Numbered from the stretch's first letter, positions 17,717 to 27,019 are shown. The stretch: DNA of 64,000 nt from Anaerolineales bacterium UBA2181 (GCA_002328075.1 DCVT01000020.1:1-64000), one strand, 5' to 3'. A program made the numbers and translations. The notes: a model not told the origin generated them from the sequence alone.

Positions 17717-18267
17717 AATTGTACTTGCGCCGGGACGGCTGTCAAATGGCATGATGAGGGTGTCGAAAAGCAGGGATCGGCATCACGCTCCGACCGCAAC
17801 TCCGGCCGACCATGGCACCGGATCGGCGGAATGCAAGGAGGATGGGCGGATGGCTCGCGAACGGCTCAGCGAGCAGGACAGTGGTCGGTCTTTGGCGGAC
17901 GGCCGCGCGACCAGGCTGCCATGGGGGATCGCTTTCCCGGAAACCTGAACGCCCTCGAGGACGTGTAACCACTGGCCGGCTCCGCGGTCGACCGCCACAG
18001 GGGGGTGGTGCGGTGTGCGCCCGGCCCGGCTGAAGTCGGCCGGATGATCGCCAGGCCCAACCGGGGTCTCGCGGATCTGGTTGGATCTTGCGGCGGGCGT
18101 TCTGGAGTGGTTATAATAGCACCTGGCGCCCTGGAACAGGGACGCAGGATGGCAGTCAGCCGCATGCGTGAACTTGCCGGCGGCGTGGTGCTTACCGCAG
18201 CCGGCAGGGGTTGACCGATCATCAGGCGCCGCATTGGCAGCCGGGGCCGGGAAAGGAGCGGATGGGC
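17717..18267. other. Intergenic region, no gene supported
   Basis: About 550 bp between the divergent exporter operon and pxpA. Short open frames exist but have no family signature, and no strong promoter is seen except a TATAAT at 18115-18120, which lies 148 bases before the pxpA start. It probably holds both promoters. Confidence 0.4.
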
Positions 18268-19038
18268 ATGGACCTGAACAGTGACGTTGGCGAGAGTTTT
18301 GGCCGCTACAGCCTGGGCATGGATGCGGCGCTGATGCCCTACATCACCTCGGCCAACATAGCCTGCGGCCTGCACGCCGGAGACCCGCTGGTGATGGACC
18401 AGACGGTGCGACTGGCGCGGGAGCACGGGGTCGCCATCGGCGCCCATCCCGGGTTCCCTGATCTGCAGGGATTCGGCCGGCGGGCCATGCAGCTGGCGCC
18501 GGAGGAGGCGGAGGCCTTTGTCCTCTATCAGATCGGCGCGCTGGCTGCCTTTGCCCGCGCCGCCGGGGTCGAGTTGGCGCACGTCAAGCCGCACGGTGCG
18601 CTCTACAACCAGGCAGCCAGGGACCGGGTCCTGGCCCAAGCCATTGCTCGGGCCGTCGCTCGTTTTGACCGGCAACTCATCCTGGTGGGGTTGGCGAATT
18701 CCGCCCTGGTCGAAGCGGGGTTGGAGGCTGGCATTCGCATAGTCCGCGAGGGGTTCGCCGACCGGGCCTACGAGTCGGACGGCTCGTTGAGGCCGCGCCA
18801 TCTGCCCGGTGCAGTGTTGTTGGACCCGGCTCGCGCGGCCGCCCAAGCTGTGCGCATCGCGCGGGAGGGGAGGGTGGTCTCCTACACCGGCGACGAAGTG
18901 CCGGTGCAGGCCGAGACCCTCTGCCTGCACGGCGACACCCTCAATGCGCTGGGCATGGCACAAGCCATCCGCCAGGCGCTGGCGGACGCCGGAATACCGG
19001 TCGTGCCTCTGGCTGGCAGCGGCGCGGGAGCGGGTTGA
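18268..19038 (+). CDS. pxpA: 5-oxoprolinase subunit A (LamB/YcsF family)
   Basis: 256 residues. PxpA with PxpBC hydrolyses 5-oxoproline (pyroglutamate) to glutamate using ATP. Family motifs: MDLNSDVGESFGRY, ITSANIACGLHAGDPLVM, GAHPGFPDLQGFGRR, VKPHGALYN and EGFADRAYESDGSLRPR. ATG 18268 is chosen over ATG 18262 because AAAGGAG (18252-18258) is 9 bases away; the other would be only 3. It is directly followed by the fused pxpBC with no gap, so the two subunits are made together. Confidence 0.95.
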   Translation: MDLNSDVGESFGRYSLGMDAALMPYITSANIACGLHAGDPLVMDQTVRLAREHGVAIGAHPGFPDLQGFGRRAMQLAPEEAEAFVLYQIGALAAFARAAGVELAHVKPHGALYNQAARDRVLAQAIARAVARFDRQLILVGLANSALVEAGLEAGIRIVREGFADRAYESDGSLRPRHLPGAVLLDPARAAAQAVRIAREGRVVSYTGDEVPVQAETLCLHGDTLNALGMAQAIRQALADAGIPVVPLAGSGAGAG

Positions 19039-20715
19039 GTGGGGTACGACCCTCCCCGCTTGCTGCCCGTTGGCGACGCGGCGCTGGCGGTCCAGTTCGG
19101 CAGCCGCATAGACCCGGCCATCAATGTCCAGGTGCATGCGCTGGCCCGGGCGCTGGCGGAGCATCCGCAGGTGGGTCTGGGCGAGGCGGTGCCCGCCTAT
19201 TGCTCCTTGCTCCTGCATTACGATCCCCTGGTCCTTTCCTTCTCCACCGTGGTCGCCCTGGTCCAGGAGGCGATGGCGCAGACCCGCAGCCGCCCCTCGC
19301 CGGAGCCGCGGGTGGTCGAGATTCCCACCTGTTATGGCGGTGAATTCGGACCGGATCTGGCTGGCGTGGCCCGGCACAACGGCCTGAGCGAGGAAGCCGT
19401 GGTCGAATTGCATTCCTCGCGCCCGTATCCGGTGTACATGCTCGGTTTCTCGCCTGGATTTGCCTACCTGGGCGGTCTGCCGCCGGCCATTGCCGCTCCG
19501 CGACTGGCCACACCTCGCATCCGGGTGCCGGCCGGGTCGGTAGGCATTGCGGGAGCGCAGACCGGCATCTACCCCCTGGCGACACCGGGTGGCTGGCAGC
19601 TCATCGGCCGGACCCCCCTGCGACTCTTTGATCCGGAGCGCGATCCGCCTGCCCGGCTCCATCCGGGGGATCGGGTGCGATTCGTGCCGGTGAGCTCGGA
19701 CCGTTTTGCCTCGCTGCATGAGCAAGAGTGGGAAGCCGGCGCGACCTCCCGGCCGCGCGTGGCACCGGCCGGCGCCGGCGGTCTGGAGGTGCTGGAGCCC
19801 GGACTCCTGACGACCGTGCAGGACGCGGGGCGGCGCGGGTACGAGCGATTCGGTGTGCCGGTAGCGGGGGCCATGGACCGGTTCGCGCTGCGTGCTGCCA
19901 ACCAGCTGGTGGGCAATCCGCCGGAGTCGGCCGGGCTGGAAATCACGCTGAACGGGCCGGTCCTGCGGGCCGAGACCGATTGTCTGATTGGGTTGGGAGG
20001 AGCCGACCTGGGGCTGCGCATCAACGACCAACCCATCCCGCCATGGATGTCGGCCTACGTGCGCCGGGGGTGGAAGATCGCCTTCGCCGGTCGCCGCAGC
20101 GGTTGCCGCGCCTACATGGCAGTGGCCGGCGGGATTGAGGTCCCGCCGGTGATGGGCTCCCGGGCTACCTATCTGCATGGTGGATTCGGCGGCTTTGGCG
20201 GGCGACCGCTGCAGGCCGGTGACCGGTTGGGGGTTGGTCGGGTAGACTGGCACCTGGCGTCGGGCGCCGGCCGGCGGCTGCAGGACTGCCAACTGCCCGG
20301 GTATGGCGAGCACCCCACGGTGCGGTTCATACGGGGCCCTCAATCTGATGCCTTTACTGCTGAGGGATGGCAGACCTTTATCAGCGAGGAGTACCTGGTC
20401 AGCGCGACGGCCGACCGGATGGGCTACCGGTTGCAGGGGCCCGCGATCCTTCGCAGCCAACCGGATGATCTGATTTCCGATGGCATCGTATTGGGAGCCG
20501 TCCAGGTGCCGGCCGATGGGCAGCCTATCGTCATGATGGCCGATCGGCCGACGACCGGCGGCTACCCCAAGATCGGCGTGGTGGCCGGCGCCGACATTCC
20601 GCTGCTGGCCCAATGCCTGCCCGGCGCGAGCCGGATACGTTTCCGCGAGACCACGGTCGGTGAGGCGCATGCGTCACTACGCCGGATGCTCCAGGGGCTG
20701 AGATGGCGGACCTGA
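19039..20715 (+). CDS. pxpBC: Fused 5-oxoprolinase subunits B and C
   Basis: 558 residues. Residues 1-230 are PxpB (KipI-like): LPVGDAALAVQFG, PVYMLGFSPGFAYLGGLP, and VPAGSVGIAGAQTGIYPLAT. Residues 245-558 are PxpC (KipA-like, biotin-dependent carboxylase-like fold): VLEPGLLTTVQDAGRRGYER, GVPVAGAMDRFALRAANQLV and GAVQVPADGQPIVMMADRPT. In E. coli and Bacillus these are separate genes. GTG 19039 follows the pxpA stop TGA directly; no in-frame ATG upstream fits. Both halves look complete. Confidence 0.93.
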   Translation: MGYDPPRLLPVGDAALAVQFGSRIDPAINVQVHALARALAEHPQVGLGEAVPAYCSLLLHYDPLVLSFSTVVALVQEAMAQTRSRPSPEPRVVEIPTCYGGEFGPDLAGVARHNGLSEEAVVELHSSRPYPVYMLGFSPGFAYLGGLPPAIAAPRLATPRIRVPAGSVGIAGAQTGIYPLATPGGWQLIGRTPLRLFDPERDPPARLHPGDRVRFVPVSSDRFASLHEQEWEAGATSRPRVAPAGAGGLEVLEPGLLTTVQDAGRRGYERFGVPVAGAMDRFALRAANQLVGNPPESAGLEITLNGPVLRAETDCLIGLGGADLGLRINDQPIPPWMSAYVRRGWKIAFAGRRSGCRAYMAVAGGIEVPPVMGSRATYLHGGFGGFGGRPLQAGDRLGVGRVDWHLASGAGRRLQDCQLPGYGEHPTVRFIRGPQSDAFTAEGWQTFISEEYLVSATADRMGYRLQGPAILRSQPDDLISDGIVLGAVQVPADGQPIVMMADRPTTGGYPKIGVVAGADIPLLAQCLPGASRIRFRETTVGEAHASLRRMLQGLRWRT

Positions 20716-20885
20716 GGACGGCACATCGGCTGAGTCTCGGCCCGGATCGGGTCTGGTTAGCTTGGCGACCCGGATCGAGTTGTGCGCCTGACCGTATTCC
20801 GTGCCACACCGCGGGCGTGGGCTTGACGGGTTTGGCAAACCTGCCGGCTCTCGCCGGGTTCGCCGAGGAGAACAGCGGCGAGTGC

Positions 20886-21050
20886 TGAAGCGTACCAGTT
20901 GGGCAAGTATTTAATCCAGGAGGAGATGGGGCGGGGGGTTATTGGACGGTGTTCCGGGCGGTGGACACGACGCTGGACCGGCGGGTGGCGGTCACCCTGG
21001 CGCTCACGCAGCATGGTCTCCAAGGCGAGGTACACCGGCCGGGGTGAACC
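20886..21050 (+). pseudogene. Ser/Thr protein kinase N-lobe remnant
   Basis: KYLIQEEMGRGVIG is followed, after loss of one base near 20950, by TVFRAVDTTLDRRVAV. This is the glycine-rich loop and the start of the VAVK strand of Hanks-type kinases. The lysine position reads T and nothing of the C-lobe is present; instead the sequence runs into an antisense copy of a glycosidase 3' end. A dead fragment of about 40 codons. Confidence 0.6.
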
Positions 21051-21172
21051 GTCCGGCCGCAAGATGCAATAGCCCGACTCACCAAAGCTGCTGCCCAACA
21101 ACGGGGCGAAATTCAGGTTCCACAGGAACAAGGGTCCCACCCAACGCCACGTGTGGGCCAACTCGTAGGCGC
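20986..21172. repeat. 187-bp duplication of the glycosidase 3' end (copy A)
   Basis: This block matches 43014-43200 with two mismatches, at 21000 (g versus a) and 21005 (c versus a). It carries the reverse complement of the last 57 codons of the gene at 43031-44452 (AYELAHTWRWVGPLFLWNLN to YLALETMLR). The second mismatch changes that gene's TAG stop to GAG. It therefore looks like a partial copy of the full gene elsewhere in the window. Confidence 0.9.
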
Positions 21173-21238
21173 CGTATTGGTTCACCTAAAATGCCACCGA
21201 CGAGACGTGGTTAGGTCAACTGATCATGTTACCGAACA

Positions 21239-21982
21239 GTGAATGGCGAAGATCAACTGACCATCGATGAACTTCGGAGGTACTTGAGGATCAAGCGTAG
21301 GGCTTAAAAGGGAGCAACCCGCGTTGAGCGGAGCCGGCCATTGGACCAGACGGAGCAGGTGACCGGCCTGCATCGAAAGAGCCTCATCCGGCTGATGAAC
21401 GGGGATCTGACCCATCTGCGGCGTCGGGAATAGCGAGAGCGCACCTATGGGGTGGCCGTCCACTATGCGCTCAAGGTGATTGCGGAGAGTCATGATTTTA
21501 TCTGTGCCGACCGGCTCCAGCCCAACCTGGTCAAGATGGCCCAGAATCTGTCCCATCACGGCGAGCTAGAGGTGATTCCCGAGCTAATGACGTTACTCGA
21601 CACGATTAGTGTCTCAACCGTCAAACGGATTTTGCGCCGGCTGAGACAGGACGAACCGCCATTGCCGCGTCGGGAGGCCGTTTCATGGGAGATCCTGGGG
21701 CAAGTGGCTGTGCAGCGTGTTGCCTGGCCCAACCCAGGTCACTTTGAAGTCGATCTGGTCCACGATGGTGGTCAAGCTTCCGGCGGGCATTACGTGCATA
21801 GTTTGCAGATGATCGATGTGGCCACTGGCTGGAGCGAGCGAGCCGCCACCTGGGGGAGGAGCTACCGAGTGATGCGAGACGCATTCGTTCGCATCCTGGC
21901 GCGTCGTCCCTTCCCGGTGAGGGAGATTCATTCAGTCAATGGGACTGAGTTTCTTCAGCATCGCATGATCCGCTTCTGGTAA
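21239..21982 (+). pseudogene. DDE integrase-type transposase with several stop codons
   Basis: One frame from GTG 21239 to 21982 gives QLTIDELRRYLRIKRRA-stop-KGATRVERSRPLDQTEQVTG, then LHRKSLIRLMNGDL, a second stop, and RERTYGVAVHYALKVIAESH. Next come an HTH-like region and the integrase core with GHFEVDLVHDGG, LQMIDVATGWSER and IHSVNGTEFLQHRMIRFW. TAA at 21305 and TAG at 21431 lie within the conserved frame, and the C-terminus is cut after IRFW. The family is a Chloroflexota-type integrase-core transposase; I do not place it in a named IS family. Confidence 0.75.
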
Positions 21983-22057
21983 GAGCAGGTCGGTGGGGTG
22001 GCGTTATCCCGAGGCCTGGCCTTCCCCAGCTTTTATGGACACACAGTTAGGAGAGAT

Positions 22058-22191
22058 GCATGCGCCACAGGGTGGGCATTCTCAAAGGCCTCCGGGGTGG
22101 AATAGCCCAGCCCCGAGTGAAGCCGACGCCGATTGTAGAACGCTTCAATGTAGAAGAAAAGATCGGTGGCTGCCTCCTTGTATGAATATGT
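22058..22191 (-). pseudogene. IS3-family OrfB C-terminal fragment
   Basis: Leftward translation gives YKEAATDLFFYIEAFYNRRR then LHSGLGYSTPEAFENAHPVA, the C-terminal signature of IS3-group OrfB. Only about 44 codons survive. It lies directly before the IS110 copy and does not belong to it. Confidence 0.75.
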
Positions 22192-22239
22192 TTGTTGACC
22201 AGCGTCAGGCTGGCGTACAATACCTCGTAGAAGCTGAGG

Positions 22240-22410
22240 TCGACGTTGCTCTCCTTGAGGCTCGGCCTCGTCCGAAAGACTGTCGCCTCGGCTCTACGAG
22301 GGGTCTCGAATATGCAGGTTGCAGCTTGGCTGCGCATCACTCACAAGGCTGAGAGTCTCGTAGATGTCCGGGGCCACCTCACTTCACTTAATAGACTGGA
22401 GGCGGTCCAC
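22240..22410 (+). ncRNA. Candidate IS110 bridge RNA region
   Basis: The 5' non-coding part of the IS110 copy. TCTACGAG (22293-22300) and CTCGTAGA (22357-22364) can form an 8-bp stem that encloses a GCAG...CTGC hairpin (22315-22332). IS110-group elements encode a structured bridge RNA in the non-coding end before the transposase, which guides target and donor choice. The position fits; loops that pair with target and donor have not been worked out. Confidence 0.4.
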
Positions 22411-23580
22411 ATGATGTATTGCGGAATTGATGTTGCCAAGCACAAACACGCTGCTCTGATTCTGGATGAGAAAGGCAAGGTATTGAAACCCGCTCTCTCG
22501 TTCTCCAACGACCGGCAGGGCTTCGATCAGCTGCTGGGCTTGCTGGCCGAGTTCTCGCAACCCGTTACCATCGGCATGGAGGCCACCGGTCACTATTGGT
22601 TATCGCTCTATGATGACCTGACCTGCCAGGGCCATCCGGTGATCGTTCTCAACCCATTGCAGATCGCGGCCTATCGACGCAGTGGGATTCGCAAGGTCAA
22701 GAACGACCGCAACGACGCTTTTTGGATTGCCGATTACGTCCGCATCGCCAATCTGTCGCCCACCGAGCAGGATCTTCCCTCCCTGCTCCAGTTGCGCGAA
22801 CTCAGCCGCTTCCGCTTTGGCCTCACGGACCAGATCGGCGACGTCAAACGCAGGATCCTGGCCATTCTCGATCGCGTCTTCCCGGAGTACGAAACCCTCT
22901 TCTCCAGCGTCTTCTGGAAATCGTCTCGCCAGCTGCTCAAAGAGGCAGTCACTGCGGACGAGTTCGCCGACTTTGACCTGGCCGAATTGAGCCAGCTCCT
23001 CCGCTCCACCAGCCGCGGGCGTTTTGGGTCCGACAAGGCTGAAACCATTCAACGCCCTGCCCGCCGATCCGTTGGGGTCGGCTTTCTCGCCGACGTCGTC
23101 CGGATCAAGATGCGCTGCCTGCTCGAACAGATCGAGCCGTTGGAGCGGCAACGGACCCAGGTCGATGAGGAGTTGGAGGCCCTGATGGCCCAGATCCCAC
23201 AACACATCACTTCTATCCCTGGCATCGGTCTGGCTACCGGGGCAGCCATCTTGGCCGAGATTGGCGATGTGAACCGCTTTGAGAGCGCTGAGAAGCTGGT
23301 CGCCTATGCCGGCATTGACCCGACGGTCTATCAAACAGGTCAGTTTCAGGCCTCCCAAGCCCGCATGAGCAAGCGGGGCTCACCTTATCTGCGTCACGCT
23401 CTCTGGCAAGCTGCCAGCATGGCTGTGAGATACGATCCCGATCTGCGGAGTTTTTACCAGGCCAAACGGGCCGAGGGCAAGCATCACGGTACCGCGATCG
23501 GCGCCGTTTGCCGGAAGCTCCTTGCACGCATCTACATCATCCTGAAGGAGCAACGTCCCTACGTTATTCGAAATTGTTAA
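22411..23580 (+). CDS. IS110-family transposase (DEDD type), intact
   Basis: 389 residues, a normal length. The N-terminal RuvC-like domain begins MMYCGIDVAKHKHAALILDE with D in GIDVAKHKH; then GMEATGHYW (E), and VKNDRNDAFWIADY (DxxD pair). The C-terminal Tnp20 domain has the HhH motif ITSIPGIGLATGAAILAEIG, the catalytic serine region YQTGQFQASQARMSKRGSPYLR and RHALWQAASMA. ATG 22411 begins right at the domain. It is probably functional and recently active, since it abuts a peptidase gene that lacks its N-terminus. Confidence 0.95.
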   Translation: MMYCGIDVAKHKHAALILDEKGKVLKPALSFSNDRQGFDQLLGLLAEFSQPVTIGMEATGHYWLSLYDDLTCQGHPVIVLNPLQIAAYRRSGIRKVKNDRNDAFWIADYVRIANLSPTEQDLPSLLQLRELSRFRFGLTDQIGDVKRRILAILDRVFPEYETLFSSVFWKSSRQLLKEAVTADEFADFDLAELSQLLRSTSRGRFGSDKAETIQRPARRSVGVGFLADVVRIKMRCLLEQIEPLERQRTQVDEELEALMAQIPQHITSIPGIGLATGAAILAEIGDVNRFESAEKLVAYAGIDPTVYQTGQFQASQARMSKRGSPYLRHALWQAASMAVRYDPDLRSFYQAKRAEGKHHGTAIGAVCRKLLARIYIILKEQRPYVIRNC

Positions 23581-24704
23581 TGTTCGGCTTCTTGACATCT
23601 AATAGCAGGTCTTTCGAGTGCCTGGACCATATCTGTGGCGGAGCACGACTGACTCATGAAGAAGAAGCCTTCGAAGTCTATGCGAGCCCCTATACTCTGG
23701 GATGCCAAGTCCTGGCTGAACTTATCGCCGTCTCGACAGGGGAGGAACTGGAGAGCACCCCTTGCGAAGGCAAGATCCTGCTGCTGAGGGGTGCAGTTTG
23801 CTCAGAGCAGCTTATGCCGAAGGGCTTTGTCTTCTACAATCCAGAGCACCATCAGAAGATCCTAGCCCTCCTTGAGAGCCGTAGACCGGCGGGCATCATC
23901 GCGGCCACAGAGAGAATACCGGAACAAGTGGGGGCGCTCTATCCATTTCCGTTGATTGTAGATGGGGATTTCGATATCCCCAATGCCTACTGCCGGGACA
24001 CTGTGGGAGACGTCCTGGCGGCCAGACAAGGTGACCCATTTCGACTGAAGATCGATGCGCGCCGGCTTCCGTCGAGCGCAACAAACATCATCGCCCGGTT
24101 GAACGCAGGGGCGGCAGGCAAGCTCGTCATCACCGCACACATCGACGCCTACGAAGGCTCTCCCGGCGCTTCAGACAACGCATCTGGCACAGTCGTCCTG
24201 CTGCTTTGCGCCGAGATGCTGTCCGACTACCGAGGGGAAAATTGCATCGAATTCGCCGCTCTCAACGGCGAGGACCACTACAGCGCGGGCGGTCAGATGG
24301 ACTATCTTAAGCGATATGGGAGCGAATTCCCCGGCGTCCTGCTGGCCGTGAACGTCGATGATGTTGGCTACAGAAAGGGGGGATCATCATACTCTTTCTA
24401 CGGATGCTCTCCTCAGCTTGAGAAGAAGGTCAAGGACGTCTTCCGGCGCTTTGACGGTCTGGTGCAGGGCGAGCCGTGGTTCAATGGAGACCACATGATC
24501 TTTGTGCAGAGCCGGGTGCCGGCCCTGGCCATTACATCCGAGTGCATGCCCGAACTGATGAGGACCGTGACTCATACACCCGCGGACACACCTGACATCA
24601 TTGACTGCTCCAAGCTCGTCGAGGTTGCAGCGTCGCTGAGTGCTTTGGTGAGATCGCTCTCGGCCGCACGCAAGCGCACATCCATCATATCGAGTGGACC
24701 GTGA
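23580..24704 (+). CDS. M28-family metallopeptidase, N-terminus lost at the IS110 border
   Basis: 374 residues from an ATG that overlaps the IS110 stop. The catalytic domain is complete: H and D in TAHIDAYEGSPGASDNASG, E-E region NGEDHYSAGG, D in VNVDDVGYRKG and H in TVTHTPADTPD. These are the two-zinc ligands of M28 aminopeptidases. A PA-like insert (residues 25-140) precedes it. The first 50-60 residues of the family, with a leader and helix, are missing and the first codons (MFGFLTSNSRS) come from DNA next to the IS. It is probably a 5'-truncated gene, possibly expressed from IS110. No intact start or RBS was found. Confidence 0.75.
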   Translation: MFGFLTSNSRSFECLDHICGGARLTHEEEAFEVYASPYTLGCQVLAELIAVSTGEELESTPCEGKILLLRGAVCSEQLMPKGFVFYNPEHHQKILALLESRRPAGIIAATERIPEQVGALYPFPLIVDGDFDIPNAYCRDTVGDVLAARQGDPFRLKIDARRLPSSATNIIARLNAGAAGKLVITAHIDAYEGSPGASDNASGTVVLLLCAEMLSDYRGENCIEFAALNGEDHYSAGGQMDYLKRYGSEFPGVLLAVNVDDVGYRKGGSSYSFYGCSPQLEKKVKDVFRRFDGLVQGEPWFNGDHMIFVQSRVPALAITSECMPELMRTVTHTPADTPDIIDCSKLVEVAASLSALVRSLSAARKRTSIISSGP

Positions 24705-24976
24705 CCCGGCACAGCAGTCGCCCGATAGCGAGTTGCGGCCGACTTTCCTCCGCAAATTGGCTGGGCCGCGGTCCGTCCGGCGCCAAGCGCGCCGCGCACG
24801 TTCCGTAGCACTTTGGAAGCTCAGTTGAAGCGAGTCACAGGCATTGGGGGCATCTTTTTCCAGGCCAGGGACCCGGTCGCCTGAGGGCCTCGTGGAGGGC
24901 AACAAGATCGAGCTGTGGCAGCCGGGGCAGTGAGTTGCATGCCAAGCCAGGGGGTACTGCGCGCAGGGAGGTGTCC
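24705..24976. other. Intergenic, nothing recognised
   Basis: 270 bp with no gene or clear terminator. GGGAGG at 24966-24971 serves the next gene. Confidence 0.4.
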
Positions 24977-25945
24977 ATGATGGGCTGGAAACTGAAGCTC
25001 AAGGCCGATCCAACGGAATGGCTGCTAGAGCCGGACTGCGCCCCTGTCCGCTACTGGGCCCTGGTCGACATCGTCAATCGGCCTCCTGTCGACCCGGAGG
25101 TGCGGGCGGCGCAGGCGGCCATTCCAGCCTATCCCCCTGTGGCAGGATTGCTGGCAGCCCAGGAGAATGACGGGCACTGGGGAAGCCGGGACTATTACCT
25201 GCCCAGGGCCGGCCGCGGCACCTTCTGGGTGCTGAGCGTCCTGGGCGACCTGGGGCTCACTGCCGACGAGGAACCCATACGGCGCGCGTGCGACTGGATG
25301 TTCACGCACCAACGCGAGAGCGGGGCCTTTTGTCGCCGCCGGCGAGTCCCGGGCCAGGGGACGGTGTGGCAAGAGGACACGGAGCCCTGCACCCACGCGC
25401 GTATCGTACGCTTTCTGATCCAGTTTGGCTACGCCCCAGACCCACGCGTGCGAAAGGCCATAGACTGGCTGCTGCCGGCCCAGCGGGACGACGGGACGTG
25501 GTTCTGCCGCGGTGCCGAGGGCCGCGGCTGCCTGCGGGCGACGCTAGACGTCCTGCGCCTCGCGGCCCTCGATCCCCAGACCGCGGCTCGGCCGGGAATC
25601 GCCCAGGCCGCCACGGCCGTCTGCGGCCTGTTGATGGAGCCGCGCATGAGCCGCTACCATGTCGGCGAGGCGTGGGGGACGTGGGCGTGTCTCAAGTACC
25701 CCTACTTTGGCTTCAGCGTCATCAGCGCGCTCGATGCCCTGGCACGACTCGGCTACACCCCAGAAGATGCCAAGATGGCCGCCGCGGTGGACTACCTTCT
25801 GAGCCGGCAGTTGCCCGAGGGGACGTGGCCTTTGGATGAGGGCTGGGCCGACTCGCCGATCCACTTTGGTCAGCCGGGCGAGTCGAACAAGTGGCTGACG
25901 CTCGATGCCCTGCGCGTCGTCAAGCTGCTCTACGGCCGGCATTGA
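24977..25945 (+). CDS. Alpha/alpha-toroid protein (prenyltransferase/squalene-oxidase repeat type)
   Basis: 322 residues from ATG 24977, 6 bases after GGGAGG. Repeats of the toroid fold are seen: AAQENDGHWGSRDYYLPRAG, CDWMFTHQRESGAFCRRRRV, IDWLLPAQRDDGTWFCRGAE and VDYLLSRQLPEGTWPLDEGW. Each has the QW-like G-x-W pattern. There is no signal peptide and no catalytic DCTAE or DDTA motif, so it is not a true squalene cyclase. The family is common in bacteria with unknown function. Neighbours do not define a pathway. Confidence 0.75.
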   Translation: MMGWKLKLKADPTEWLLEPDCAPVRYWALVDIVNRPPVDPEVRAAQAAIPAYPPVAGLLAAQENDGHWGSRDYYLPRAGRGTFWVLSVLGDLGLTADEEPIRRACDWMFTHQRESGAFCRRRRVPGQGTVWQEDTEPCTHARIVRFLIQFGYAPDPRVRKAIDWLLPAQRDDGTWFCRGAEGRGCLRATLDVLRLAALDPQTAARPGIAQAATAVCGLLMEPRMSRYHVGEAWGTWACLKYPYFGFSVISALDALARLGYTPEDAKMAAAVDYLLSRQLPEGTWPLDEGWADSPIHFGQPGESNKWLTLDALRVVKLLYGRH

Positions 25946-26127
25946 TGTGGAGAGCGCCCTGGCTCCAGGCGCCGGCCCGCAGCCGGGACGCTCAGCATCT
26001 ACCATTCGCCAGGGCATGGAAGACAATCTTGACGGTTCGTTGAAGCCTCAGTACAATGAGCATCAGCAGATCAGCGGGCCGCTGGCAACGCTTTGGCAGC
26101 GAGTCCAGTTAGGGGGATGAACGGCCC

Positions 26128-26200
26128 ATGGCACAAGGTCAGAGAATCCCCCACAAGATTCCCCAACTGGGGGATGACAGCTTCCCCCGTCTTGTGCCAT
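26128..26200. repeat. Nested palindrome upstream of the ICMT gene
   Basis: ATGGCACAAG (26128-26137) pairs with CTTGTGCCAT (26191-26200). Inside it ATCCCCCA (26146-26153) pairs with TGGGGGAT (26168-26175). All arms are perfect. A 73-bp imperfect palindrome of this type could be a short non-autonomous element or a leader RNA structure. The other 180 bp since 25946 show nothing. Confidence 0.65.
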
Positions 26201-26305
26201 AATGAGTGTATGAGGCAGTCGAACGGAGCGTACAGGGCGGATCTCTCGCCTCGTCTGCGAGGGTACTCTGGATGTGACCCGTACGCCGGGAGGAAGGGTT
26301 GAGCA

Positions 26306-27019
26306 ATGACACACAAAACGGACTCGGGTTCCAGGCCCATTGCTGCCCGCATGGTGATCCGATTTGTGTTCACTGCGGTCTTTTCACTGTCGATCTTGTT
26401 CGTCGCCGCCGGCACGCTGAAGTGGTGGGTAGGCTGGGTGTACGTGGCGGTCACTCTTGCCGTGCTTGGCGTGAGCCGGGTTTTGATGATACGCAAGAAC
26501 CCCGACCTGGCCATCGAACGTGCCCAGGCAGGCGCGCAAGAAGACACCAAGTCGTGGGACAGAGCCCTGGTTCCCGCGATCTCAATCTATGGGCCTATCG
26601 TGTCCTGGATACTCGCCGGGCTTGACTATCGCTTCGGCTGGTCGCCGCCCTTTCCGCTCAGCATTCAATTGGGCGCGCTGCTCGTGCTCGTCGTTGGCAG
26701 CTCCATCAGTACCTGGGCCATGGTGGAAAACCGCTTCTTCTCCTCGCACGTGCGCATCCAGACCGATCGGGGCCACAGCGTCGTCGATACGGGACCCTAC
26801 CGGATCGTGCGGCATCCGGGCTACACAGGTGGCCTTCTAAGCTGGGTCGCTGCCCCCTTCTTTTTTGGCTCGTGGTGGGTAGCAGTTCCCACCTTGCTGG
26901 TGATCACTGCAACCCTGGCACGCACTGCCTTGGAAGACCGCACGCTACAGGAGGAACTCCCTGGCTACAGGGAATACACCCAGCGAGTGCGGCATCGCCT
27001 GTTGCCGGGCGTGTGGTAG
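26306..27019 (+). CDS. Isoprenylcysteine carboxyl methyltransferase-like membrane protein
   Basis: 237 residues, about five to six membrane segments (VIRFVFTAVFSLSILFVAA, WWVGWVYVAVTLAVLGVS, LGALLVLVVGSSISTWAMV, FFFGSWWVAVPTLLVITATL). The C-terminal SAM-binding motif of the ICMT/PEMT/NnrU superfamily is clear: VVDTGPYRIVRHPGYTGGLL and EDRTLQEELPGYREYTQRVR. Bacterial members methylate unknown substrates; real isoprenylcysteine is not expected. Followed at short distance by two further membrane proteins, so probably an operon to about 28900. Confidence 0.88.
   Translation: MTHKTDSGSRPIAARMVIRFVFTAVFSLSILFVAAGTLKWWVGWVYVAVTLAVLGVSRVLMIRKNPDLAIERAQAGAQEDTKSWDRALVPAISIYGPIVSWILAGLDYRFGWSPPFPLSIQLGALLVLVVGSSISTWAMVENRFFSSHVRIQTDRGHSVVDTGPYRIVRHPGYTGGLLSWVAAPFFFGSWWVAVPTLLVITATLARTALEDRTLQEELPGYREYTQRVRHRLLPGVW

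Noticed and set aside
17866..20670. A 934-codon open frame on the minus strand across pxpA and pxpBC
   Set aside because: It is antisense to two well-recognised genes, has no family motif and arises from GC-rich codon use.
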